From: a virus
Length of the DNA stretch: 48,745 nt
IMG/VR virus record: IMGVR_UViG_3300021517_000007
Location: 1 to 48,745 of that record
Strand: one strand, 5' to 3'
In this document: one piece after another, positions 37,285-44,169 of the stretch
How positions within the stretch are numbered: position 1 is the stretch's first letter
Layout of the letters: each line of letters starts with the position of its first letter
Program-made: the position numbers and the translations under genes
Notes under the pieces: generated by a model
Databases searched by the model: none
Told to the model about the DNA's origin: nothing
What the model saw: the letters and a program-made list of their open reading frames with translations, nothing else

Positions 37285-37821
37285 TTGACCGGTTTTCGAA
37301 GGATCCCCGAAGTCCCCAGATACGCTGTGGATGCTTTTGGGGCGGTAGTCAATCTCGACACAGATCGACTGCTCCGTCCTTGCTCAAACCAACAGGGTCG
37401 TTACTATGTGGGTTTGTATGTCAACGGTGAGCGACGCATTTGCCCGGTTGCGTTTCTTGTGGCACGCGCTTTCTTAGATCCCCCGCCGTCCGAATACTTT
37501 GATAGTGTCATACATCACGATTACGACCTATCGAACTCGCATGTCGATAATTTGTCTTGGCGCCCTCGATGGTTCGCGATGAAGTACCACCATCAAGGTC
37601 ATCGTCTTGGTCTATATACGTTCTGGCCATATTCGTGGGTGCGACGTAAACAAGTGATCAACTTGGACACGAACGAGGTTGTGGGGAACGCTTGGATCAC
37701 GTGCATGTTCTACGGGATCCTCCTTCATGATCTTTTTGCGTCTATTCAAGAAGGCGAGCCGGCGTTCCCAACTTCTTACCGTTTTGCGTTCTTCGCGCGA
37801 TCTGACCAAAAAAGCATATAA
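37285..37821 (+). CDS. NUMOD4/HNH-type endonuclease
   Basis: A 178-aa protein starting at TTG 37285 behind GAGGAGG. RRIPEVPRYAVDAFGAVVNL is a NUMOD4-like start, then CPVAFLVARAFLDPP and VIHHDYDLSNSHVDNLSW form the HNH core. A C-terminal extension (WVRRKQVINLDTNEVVGNAW) may be a further DNA-binding part. It borders the repeat block, so it could target that region or have homed beside it. Confidence 0.78.
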   Translation: MTGFRRIPEVPRYAVDAFGAVVNLDTDRLLRPCSNQQGRYYVGLYVNGERRICPVAFLVARAFLDPPPSEYFDSVIHHDYDLSNSHVDNLSWRPRWFAMKYHHQGHRLGLYTFWPYSWVRRKQVINLDTNEVVGNAWITCMFYGILLHDLFASIQEGEPAFPTSYRFAFFARSDQKSI

Positions 37822-37824
37822 CCT

Positions 37825-37860
37825 CCCGGCGCATACCTCGCATATAATAGATAAAGGACC
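37825..37860 (+). promoter_or_regulatory. Possible promoter-like site before the nuclease genes
   Basis: CATATAATAGATAAAGG: TATAAT at 37843-37848 in an 88-nt gap. It shares the -10 and an upstream stretch resembling P9 but lacks the TCGCG box and GAGACC, so it may be a different promoter class serving 37910-41434. Confidence 0.35.
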
Positions 37861-37909
37861 TAGATAAAGCCTTTTTGATTTTGCTCTTTCGTCGGGCGAG
37901 GGAGGTTCG

Positions 37910-38206
37910 ATGGCTGTTCGTGAGTCGCGCTTTCAACGCCACGTCGTTGACGCGCTCAAGCAAATGTTTCCTGGTTGCGTTGTGATTAAGAACGATCCGC
38001 AAAACCGTCAGGGGTTGCCTGATCTTTTGGTTTTGTTTGGGTCACGATGGGCGATGCTTGAGGTTAAGTCATCCTTAAATTCTCGTCGTCGTCCTAATCA
38101 AGCATACTACGTCCAGATGCTCGGCCAGATGTCGTTTGCGGCTTTTATCTCTCCCGAGAATGAAGAAGAGGTTTTGAATGATCTTCAATATGCATTCACG
38201 CATTAG
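37910..38206 (+). CDS. VRR-NUC endonuclease
   Basis: A 98-aa nuclease behind GGGAGG. VRR-NUC pattern: ESRFQRHVVDALKQMFPG, GLPDLLVLFGSRWAMLEVKS (catalytic PD...EVK of the PD-(D/E)XK fold) and a final YYVQMLGQM helix. Stand-alone phage VRR-NUC proteins are thought to act as structure-specific or Holliday-junction nucleases. Its end overlaps the next nuclease gene by 29 nt. Confidence 0.85.
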   Translation: MAVRESRFQRHVVDALKQMFPGCVVIKNDPQNRQGLPDLLVLFGSRWAMLEVKSSLNSRRRPNQAYYVQMLGQMSFAAFISPENEEEVLNDLQYAFTH

Positions 38207-38738
38207 GGATCAGCATGCGTTTTTAAGTCCGAGCCGGTACCACTGGTTAAACTACTCGGACGAGAAACTTGACCGGGCGTTCTTGGCTTCGCAAGCTGCG
38301 AAACGTGGAACAGAGTTGCATAGTTTTGCGCATCAAGCGATCCGTCTCGGCGTTAGACTTCCGGATACTTCCGGTTCATTGAACAGTTACGTGAACGACG
38401 GAATCGGCTACCGCATGACGCCTGAGCAACCACTATATTACTCGGATAATGCGTTTGGGCACGCGGACTGTATTTCTTTTCGACGTAATGTCCTTCGTGT
38501 CCATGATTTGAAGACTGGGACGGTTCCCGCCTCGTATCATCAACTCGAGATTTACGTGGGCCTCTTCTGCCTTGAATATAAGATGAACCCCGTAGACTTT
38601 GAAACTGAGCTGCGGATCTACCAGAACAATGAGGTGCGTGTACACCATCCTGATGCTGACGTTATCTTTCACGTCATGGATCGGATTATCACTTTTGACA
38701 AGCGCATCGAATCCATTAAGGAAGAAGCCCGATCCTGA
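38178..38738 (+). CDS. RecB/Cas4-like PD-(D/E)XK nuclease
   Basis: A 186-aa protein. GAAGAGG lies 6 nt upstream of ATG 38178. Motifs: AAKRGTELHSFAHQAIRLG (RGT..H helix), FGHADCISFRRNVLRVHDLK (GxxD ... DLKTG) and HQLEIYVGLFCLEY (Q...Y). These match phage exonucleases of the Cas4/RecB class. A role in recombination or DNA end processing with the VRR-NUC partner is likely. No Fe-S cysteine set is visible. Confidence 0.8.
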   Translation: MIFNMHSRIRDQHAFLSPSRYHWLNYSDEKLDRAFLASQAAKRGTELHSFAHQAIRLGVRLPDTSGSLNSYVNDGIGYRMTPEQPLYYSDNAFGHADCISFRRNVLRVHDLKTGTVPASYHQLEIYVGLFCLEYKMNPVDFETELRIYQNNEVRVHHPDADVIFHVMDRIITFDKRIESIKEEARS

Positions 38739-38752
38739 GAGGAGATAAGATC

Positions 38753-41434
38753 TTGTTCGTTATTACGGAAGATGAGACCAATTCCCTTCAGCATTACGGC
38801 ATTCTTCGTCGTTCTGGTCGTTATCCTTGGGGCTCCGGCGGCAACGTCGCAAATCGTAGTAAATCTTTTTTGGATTACGTATCGTCAATGCAGAAGCAAG
38901 GGATGACAGAAGCTCAGGTTGCGGAAGGCGTTGGTCTCACGACTAAAGAACTTCGGGCGCTGAAGTCGATTGCTAAGGCGGAAGCAAGAGCGGCTGATAT
39001 TACGTTTGCGCAGCGCCTCAAAGCAAAAGGCGCCGCGAATACGGTCATCGGGGAGCGGTTGGGTATCAATGAGAGTTCTGTTAGAGAGCTGTTAAAAGCC
39101 GGCCAGCTTGATAAGACTCAGCAGTTGCGCAACATTGCAGACGTGTTGAAGTCAAACGTTGACGAAAAAGGTATGATCGATATTGGTACCGGCGTCGAGC
39201 GTCAGTTGGGTATCAGTAAGGAAAAGCTTGCGGCGGCCGTTGCAATGCTTTCCGAGGAAGGTTATGCAACTCGGTCGTTCAAGATTGAGCAGGTTGGAAC
39301 TGGCTTGTTGACCGAGTATAAAGTACTGGTTCCTGAGTCGGTAACGCAGAAGGAAGCGTGGGCAAACCGTGCGAATCTACGTCAGATCAATGAGTTCTCT
39401 GATGATGGAGGTCGCACAAACCTTGGCCTTCTTCCTCCATTGTCGGTGGATTCAAAGCGAATTGGAATTAATTACGCAGAAGATGGCGGCGCCGATGCCG
39501 ATGGTGTGATCTTTGTGCGCCCGGGCGTGGCTGATTTGTCACTTGGTGGAGGTAATTACGCGCAGGTCCGGGTTGCTGTTGATGGGACGCACTTTCTCAA
39601 AGGGATGGCTGTCTACAAAGATGATCTGCCTGCCGGCGTCGACTTGGTTTTTAATACTAATAAGTCGAGTACGGGCAATAAGCTTGACGCTATGAAGCCT
39701 ATGAAGACCGTCGGCAAGACGGGTGAGATTGACATGGACAACCCATTCGGTTCATCCATTAATCGCCAAATCATCTCGCTGGGTGCGGATGGCAAGCCAA
39801 AAGTTACATCTGCTATGAACCTCATCTATGAAGAAGGAACCTGGGACACTTGGAACCGACAGTTGTCATCTCAGTTTCTTTCTAAGCAGGATGTAAAGCT
39901 TGCCAGGCAGCAGCTTGATTTTCTCTACAATAAAAACGAAACTGCGCTCGATGAGATTATGTCGTTGACAAATCCTGTCATCAAGCGCGACCTGTTGCGG
40001 AAGTTCGGTGATGAGGCCGACGCCGCCGCCGTACATCTTGCTGCGGCCGCCATGCCAAGGCAGTCTACTAAAGTTCTTATTCCGTCGAATTCGATGAAGC
40101 CTACTGAGGTGTATGCTCCTACGTATCGTAATGGCGAACGTGTGGTGCTAGTCCGGCACCCTCACGGTGGGACGTTTGAGATTCCTGAGTTGGTAGTTAA
40201 CAATCGGGACCCGGCAACAAAGAAACTGTTGGGTAACGCCCCAGACGCGATTGGTATCAACGCTGAGGTAGCTAAGCGTTTGTCTGGTGCAGACTTTGAT
40301 GGGGATACGGTCATTGTCATTCCGAACGATCGAGGGCAAGTCAAAACCTCTCCGCCTCTGAAGGCGTTGCAGAACTTCGATCCCATCAGAGAGTATCCCG
40401 CCTATGAGGGTATGCCGACGATGCGCAGTGATCGTAAACAGATGGAGATGGGTTCCATCTCAAATCTGATTACTGACATGACTATCATGGGCGCAACACA
40501 AACGGAAATTGCTAGAGCTGTTAAACATTCCATGGTTGTTATCGATGCTGAGAAACACAATCTGAATTACAAACAATCGTATCTAGACAACGGAATCCCT
40601 GCTCTAAAAGAGAAGTATCTGGGGCGATCCGATAAAGGCGCATCCACGTTGATCTCTCTTGCAGGTTCTCGCGTTGATGTTCCCGAACGCCAGCCGCGGC
40701 GTATGTCTAAAGGTGGCCCGATTGATCCCGCCACAGGACGTAAAGTGTATGAGTACACTGGCCGTACCTACGTCGACAAGACTGGTAAAGTCGTCTCGAA
40801 GACACAACGAAGCGAGAAGCTTGCGGAAACCGACGACGCATTTACGCTGTCTGCGGGGACGCGAATTGAGACTGAGTATGCGACTTACTCCAATCGGATG
40901 AAAGCGCTTGCGAATCGGGCTAGGAAAGAAAGTCTTGCGGTCAAAAACATTCCCTATTCTCCCTCAGCTAAGAAGGTGTATGAGAAAGAAGTTAAGTCGC
41001 TGGATGCCAAGCTTAACCTGGCTGAGAAGAACGCCCCTCGAGAACGCCAGGCTCAAATTGTAGCCAATGCTATCCGGGCTGCAAAACGGCGCGACAATCC
41101 CGACATGACTCGGGAGGAGAAGAAGAAGATCGATGGTATGGCGTTGGTCGAGGCGAGAGCTAGGACTGGTGCAGGGAAAGCTCGTATCGACATCTCGCCT
41201 AAGGAATGGGAAGCGATTCAAGCAGGCGCTATCACAACTAGTAAGCTCGAATCAATTCTAAGGAACTCCGATGCAAAGAAGGTAAAGGAATTGGCCACTC
41301 CACGTACATCTCTTTTGATGACTTCTACGAAGACCTCTCAGGCTAAGGCTTTGCTTAAGCAGGGCTACACTCAGGCAGAAGTGGCTGACGCTATTGGGGT
41401 AAGTCTCACCACTCTTAAGACTAGTCTCGCTTAG
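38753..41434 (+). CDS. RNA polymerase-like protein with DFDGD catalytic motif and HYG tag
   Basis: An 893-aa protein, TTG 38753 behind GAGAGGAG. Residues 13-29 carry LQHYGILRRSGRYPWGS, a variant of the HYG motif. Helix-turn-helix segments: EAQVAEGVGLTTKELRALK (about 53-71), NTVIGERLGINESSVRELL (about 97-115) and a C-terminal YTQAEVADAIGVSLTTLKTS. The core keeps LSGADFDGDTVIVIPN, with Asp514, 516 and 518 equivalent to the metal-binding DxDGD of beta-prime and YonO-like polymerases. An upstream block (THFLKGMAVYKDD, Lys283) may be the second psi-barrel with its active-site lysines. I infer a single-chain DNA-dependent RNA polymerase, possibly virion-packaged. Confidence 0.75.
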   Translation: MFVITEDETNSLQHYGILRRSGRYPWGSGGNVANRSKSFLDYVSSMQKQGMTEAQVAEGVGLTTKELRALKSIAKAEARAADITFAQRLKAKGAANTVIGERLGINESSVRELLKAGQLDKTQQLRNIADVLKSNVDEKGMIDIGTGVERQLGISKEKLAAAVAMLSEEGYATRSFKIEQVGTGLLTEYKVLVPESVTQKEAWANRANLRQINEFSDDGGRTNLGLLPPLSVDSKRIGINYAEDGGADADGVIFVRPGVADLSLGGGNYAQVRVAVDGTHFLKGMAVYKDDLPAGVDLVFNTNKSSTGNKLDAMKPMKTVGKTGEIDMDNPFGSSINRQIISLGADGKPKVTSAMNLIYEEGTWDTWNRQLSSQFLSKQDVKLARQQLDFLYNKNETALDEIMSLTNPVIKRDLLRKFGDEADAAAVHLAAAAMPRQSTKVLIPSNSMKPTEVYAPTYRNGERVVLVRHPHGGTFEIPELVVNNRDPATKKLLGNAPDAIGINAEVAKRLSGADFDGDTVIVIPNDRGQVKTSPPLKALQNFDPIREYPAYEGMPTMRSDRKQMEMGSISNLITDMTIMGATQTEIARAVKHSMVVIDAEKHNLNYKQSYLDNGIPALKEKYLGRSDKGASTLISLAGSRVDVPERQPRRMSKGGPIDPATGRKVYEYTGRTYVDKTGKVVSKTQRSEKLAETDDAFTLSAGTRIETEYATYSNRMKALANRARKESLAVKNIPYSPSAKKVYEKEVKSLDAKLNLAEKNAPRERQAQIVANAIRAAKRRDNPDMTREEKKKIDGMALVEARARTGAGKARIDISPKEWEAIQAGAITTSKLESILRNSDAKKVKELATPRTSLLMTSTKTSQAKALLKQGYTQAEVADAIGVSLTTLKTSLA

Positions 41435-41445
41435 GAGAACGAGTG

Positions 41446-41706
41446 ATGAGTGATAACACTTACGCGATGTTAACTACTACTGACAATCCGTGGAATCCTT
41501 TCACCCACTTCAAAGAGTGGGAAGCTTTTGATCGTCGATCGGGGTACCACACTCTTAGCCTGCTGGCTCGAGTCGCGAGAGTTTCCTTCGAACTTTCAGA
41601 AGAACAACAGAAAGAAGCAGTACAGCAAGCTATTGACGAGATTGTGACCTACAACCTTTTAGGTAAATACCGAAAAGTTTACTCCTCGTCGCAAACAACG
41701 AATTAA
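41446..41706 (+). CDS. Conserved small phage protein
   Basis: An 86-aa protein behind TAGGAG. The pattern AMLTTTDNPWNPFTHFKEWE, RRSGYHTLSLLARVARVSFE, LSEEQQKEAVQQAIDEIVTY and GKYRKV is a conserved family in many phages of Gram-positive hosts, usually close to the RNA-polymerase-like and terminase genes. Mostly helical. Function is not known. Confidence 0.75.
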   Translation: MSDNTYAMLTTTDNPWNPFTHFKEWEAFDRRSGYHTLSLLARVARVSFELSEEQQKEAVQQAIDEIVTYNLLGKYRKVYSSSQTTN

Positions 41707-41927
41707 AAAATTAAAATAGGGGGGAGGGCCCGCCAAAACCGAGACCCCCTCCATATCGCCGCGTCCCTAAAATTTCTCCGGCGGGTCGTTTGAGGGGGTA
41801 AAAGTGGGGCCAAACTATGCCAAAAGCTTTCTTCGCAGACTTGACGGTCCTTAAAAGTTGATTTTTGGTCGTAGAAAGTGTGTAAAACCCCTGTCGAAGT
41901 GCCTCAAAACTTTTAAGGAGGGGCTCC
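41707..41927 (+). other. Structured GC-skewed gap, candidate packaging (cos/pac) or control region
   Basis: No gene is seen in these 221 bases. GGAGGG (41723-41728) can pair with CCCTCC (41747-41752), and CCCGCC (41729-41734) with GGCGGG (41780-41785). Several G4-G6 and C5 runs are present. It ends with the AAGGAGGGG ribosome site of the 41928 gene. It precedes the membrane/TerS/HNH block, a place where packaging sites can occur. There is no direct evidence of cutting. Confidence 0.35.
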
Positions 41928-42377
41928 TTGAAACTCCGTAGAGACGTAACAACGGTCATAGCTATCATTGCGGACCTTGTTATCTATCAGATCACTCTGA
42001 TCTTGTTTGTGCTTCTTCCTATTTTTAGACCATTGCCCGGGCTCGAACCGGAAGTTAACACGTTGACGTCCATCGAAATCGTGTTTGCGGTTGTTGGCGT
42101 GGTTCTTACGATTCTTCTCATAGGCCGTTTGTTGGAGCGCCCCTATATTTTTCTGAACCAGTGGGCCTATCTCTTTGTTGTGGGTTATGGGCTTACTGTC
42201 CTTGTGGCGTTCCTGATAGTTGCACCTACTCAGGTCATTGTCCCGCCTAACGCTAAAATTGTAATTGGTTTTACAATTTGTATCGGCATTGTCGGGGCGG
42301 CAGGAGCGCACTTGCTAGACGGTGGCGCTGGTCGTCCTCTTTCTTCTCAACTTGATCGCTATCTCAGGCGGAGGTAG
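41928..42377 (+). CDS. Multi-span membrane protein
   Basis: A 149-aa protein starting at TTG 41928 behind AAGGAGGGG. Four hydrophobic helices (IIADLVIYQITLILFVLLPI, IVFAVVGVVLTILLIG, YLFVVGYGLTVLVAFLIV, IVIGFTICIGIVGAAGA) and a basic end (LDRYLRRR). Its layout resembles that of the 42552 protein (4 spans, WAYL motif in the third), so the two may be paralogues or partners. A holin or membrane-remodelling role is possible but unproven. Confidence 0.75.
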   Translation: MKLRRDVTTVIAIIADLVIYQITLILFVLLPIFRPLPGLEPEVNTLTSIEIVFAVVGVVLTILLIGRLLERPYIFLNQWAYLFVVGYGLTVLVAFLIVAPTQVIVPPNAKIVIGFTICIGIVGAAGAHLLDGGAGRPLSSQLDRYLRRR

Positions 42378-42379
42378 CC

Positions 42380-42571
42380 ATGGTTGTTTTACTGTTTTTT
42401 CAGGCACCGCCTTCAGGAACGGATCCTTTGGCTCTTCTCTACTTTGCGTTGGCTGGGTTGGTTACGATTCTCATCGAGACTCTACGCAGGTGGATCAAAC
42501 ATCGAATGGATCTTTGGGAGGCCAAACATCCCTTGCCAGAGAGAAGGAAAGATGACTCCAAAACCGATTGA
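42380..42571 (+). CDS. Single-span membrane protein
   Basis: A 63-aa protein, ATG 42380 behind GGCGGAGG and 2 nt after the previous stop. One membrane helix (LALLYFALAGLVTILIETLR) is followed by a basic, charged cytoplasmic tail (RRWIKHRMDLWEAKHPLPER). It overlaps the next gene by 20 nt. Holin-like in size; its place in a three-gene membrane set suggests a complex. Confidence 0.7.
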   Translation: MVVLLFFQAPPSGTDPLALLYFALAGLVTILIETLRRWIKHRMDLWEAKHPLPERRKDDSKTD

Positions 42572-42986
42572 GCAGCGTTTCTTTGCTTTGTTTGGCCGTG
42601 AGCAAGCTTTTTGGACCGCTGTGTGTTCTCTGACGGCTTACAACCTTGCGTTGATCGTGTTTGGTTTCTCGCCAACGTTTTTTATCGTAGGCTCCGCCGA
42701 ACGGACTCTTGAGTATTTCGTGGGTACGTTGTCGGTGGTTGCATTGGTATTTATGTGGGGCCATAGTTTTAATCGCTTTGTCGTTGTGACTCGTTGGGCC
42801 TATCTGATGATGGTTTTCGGAGCGATCTTAACCATCATCTTATTCTTCTCAGGGCTCGAAACTAACTTGATCGATGGCGTCGGCGAAGTCGTGGTCTTGC
42901 TTCTAATTCTGACCGGCGGTTTGGTGGCGACCTCGATGCACATTGAGCATGGGGGACGAAAGACACTCCGTCGCCACAAAGGATAG
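42552..42986 (+). CDS. Multi-span membrane protein
   Basis: A 144-aa protein, ATG 42552 behind GAGAAGGAAAG. Four helices (AVCSLTAYNLALIVFGFSPT, FVGTLSVVALVFMWGHS, WAYLMMVFGAILTIILFFSG, EVVVLLLILTGGLVATSMHI), basic tail (RKTLRRHKG). It shares the RWAYLMMVFG / QWAYLFVVGYG block with the 41928 protein, evidence for relatedness. Function is unknown. Confidence 0.75.
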   Translation: MTPKPIEQRFFALFGREQAFWTAVCSLTAYNLALIVFGFSPTFFIVGSAERTLEYFVGTLSVVALVFMWGHSFNRFVVVTRWAYLMMVFGAILTIILFFSGLETNLIDGVGEVVVLLLILTGGLVATSMHIEHGGRKTLRRHKG

Positions 42987-42998
42987 AAAGGAGTTGTT

Positions 42999-43328
42999 AT
43001 GGCGCAACGCCGCAAGGAGTCGGAACCGCGGCGCCCGCCGGCACGGACTCCTGAAGAACAAGAGCAGCGCCTCGTGTTGTTAGCTACTAATCTCGCTGAG
43101 AAGCAGCTCCGAGATGGTACTGCCACCGCGCAAGTGATTACTCACTATCTGCGTCTTGGGTCCACTCGTGAAGCCTTGGAACAGGAAAAGCTGGCCCGTG
43201 AGAACAAGTTGCTAGATTCTAAGACGGAGTTGTTGGAGTCGGCCAAGCGAGTAGAAGAGCTCTATGAAAGCGTTCTCGACGCTATGCGGTCGTATTCCGG
43301 TCACACTGACGAGGCATACAATGGTTAG
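42999..43328 (+). CDS. Terminase small subunit-like protein
   Basis: A 109-aa helical protein behind GAAAGGAG. Conserved segments: RTPEEQEQRLVLLATNLAEK, QLRDGTATAQVITHYLRLGS and LEQEKLARENKLLDSKTELL, ending in a YESVLDAMRSYSG helix. I know this family just upstream of HNH and head-tail genes in many phages; it is sometimes labelled small terminase, a plausible DNA-recognition role. The distance from terL (about 8 kb across the circle join) is unusual. Its end overlaps the HNH start. Confidence 0.55.
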   Translation: MAQRRKESEPRRPPARTPEEQEQRLVLLATNLAEKQLRDGTATAQVITHYLRLGSTREALEQEKLARENKLLDSKTELLESAKRVEELYESVLDAMRSYSGHTDEAYNG

Positions 43329-43728
43329 ACGTTATACCGAGCTGATTCAGATGAGTCAGTTTGAAGATAGATTTGACTATTTGGTTCTGCGTGGATCTGT
43401 TGGGTTGTCTACGTTCGGACACGATCGTTGGTTGAATCAACGCTTCTACATGTCGGCTCAATGGCGAGCACTTCGGACCCACGTCATTGCAAGAGATCTG
43501 GGTTGTGATCTTGGTGTCGTCGGGTATGAGATTTATGAGCGTGCTTACATTCATCATATGAACCCAGTCACTGTCGAAGATTTAGTTCACGGACGGGACG
43601 AGGTTTTGGATCCGGAGTTCTTGATCACTACGACTCATGATACTCATAACGCAATCCATTACGGCGATCGGAATTTACTCCCGAAACCCTATGTTCCCCG
43701 CCGTCCTAATGATACTAAGCTTTGGTAG
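43321..43728 (+). CDS. HNH endonuclease
   Basis: A 135-aa protein; ATG 43321 overlaps the upstream stop. HNH pattern: MSAQWRALRTHVIARDLGCD, then YIHHMNPVTVEDL and LDPEFLITTTHDTHNAIHYG, matching the phage HNH family linked to terminase and packaging. In HK97-like systems such an HNH protein helps terminase cut cos DNA. Its neighbour here is the TerS-like gene, which supports a packaging role. Confidence 0.85.
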   Translation: MVRRYTELIQMSQFEDRFDYLVLRGSVGLSTFGHDRWLNQRFYMSAQWRALRTHVIARDLGCDLGVVGYEIYERAYIHHMNPVTVEDLVHGRDEVLDPEFLITTTHDTHNAIHYGDRNLLPKPYVPRRPNDTKLW

Positions 43729-43767
43729 CACCAATCAAAATGGAAGCTTTTAAGGAGGTTCGCCCCA

Positions 43768-44160
43768 ATGACTGACAGTATCTTGACCAGTACAAAGAAG
43801 ATTCTTGGTCTTGCCGAGGAGTACACCGTCTTCGACTTAGACATTATGACGCACATTAATTCGGCGTTGATGTACGTAAGTCAGTTGGGGATCGGCCCTG
43901 CAGAGGGGTTCTCTGTCGAAGGGCCCGAAACGACTTGGGAAGAGCTTCTGGGCAATTCTCAGATGCTCAATCCGGTTAAGTCTTACGTCTATCTTCGCGT
44001 GCGTCTACTTTTCGATCCTCCGAATACGTCGTTCCTCATCAATGCGCTTGAGGACCAGCTCCGAGAGATGGAATGGCGCCTAAACGTTTATCGCGAGGGC
44101 AATGCTTGGAGTCCACCCCTCCCGTTTGACACTGTGCTGATCGACGGCGGCAGCCCCTAG
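43768..44160 (+). CDS. Gp6-like head-tail connector / conserved structural protein
   Basis: A 130-aa helical protein behind AAGGAGG. The pattern DSILTSTKKILGLAEEYTVF, MTHINSALMYVSQLGIG, PVKSYVYLRVRLLFDPPNTS and REMEWRLNVYREG fits a conserved phage family with gp6-like connector character, often encoded next to collagen-like fibres. Position here, directly before the tail fibre gene, is consistent. Connector function is family-based inference. Confidence 0.65.
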   Translation: MTDSILTSTKKILGLAEEYTVFDLDIMTHINSALMYVSQLGIGPAEGFSVEGPETTWEELLGNSQMLNPVKSYVYLRVRLLFDPPNTSFLINALEDQLREMEWRLNVYREGNAWSPPLPFDTVLIDGGSP

Positions 44161-44169
44161 GAGAAGCTC

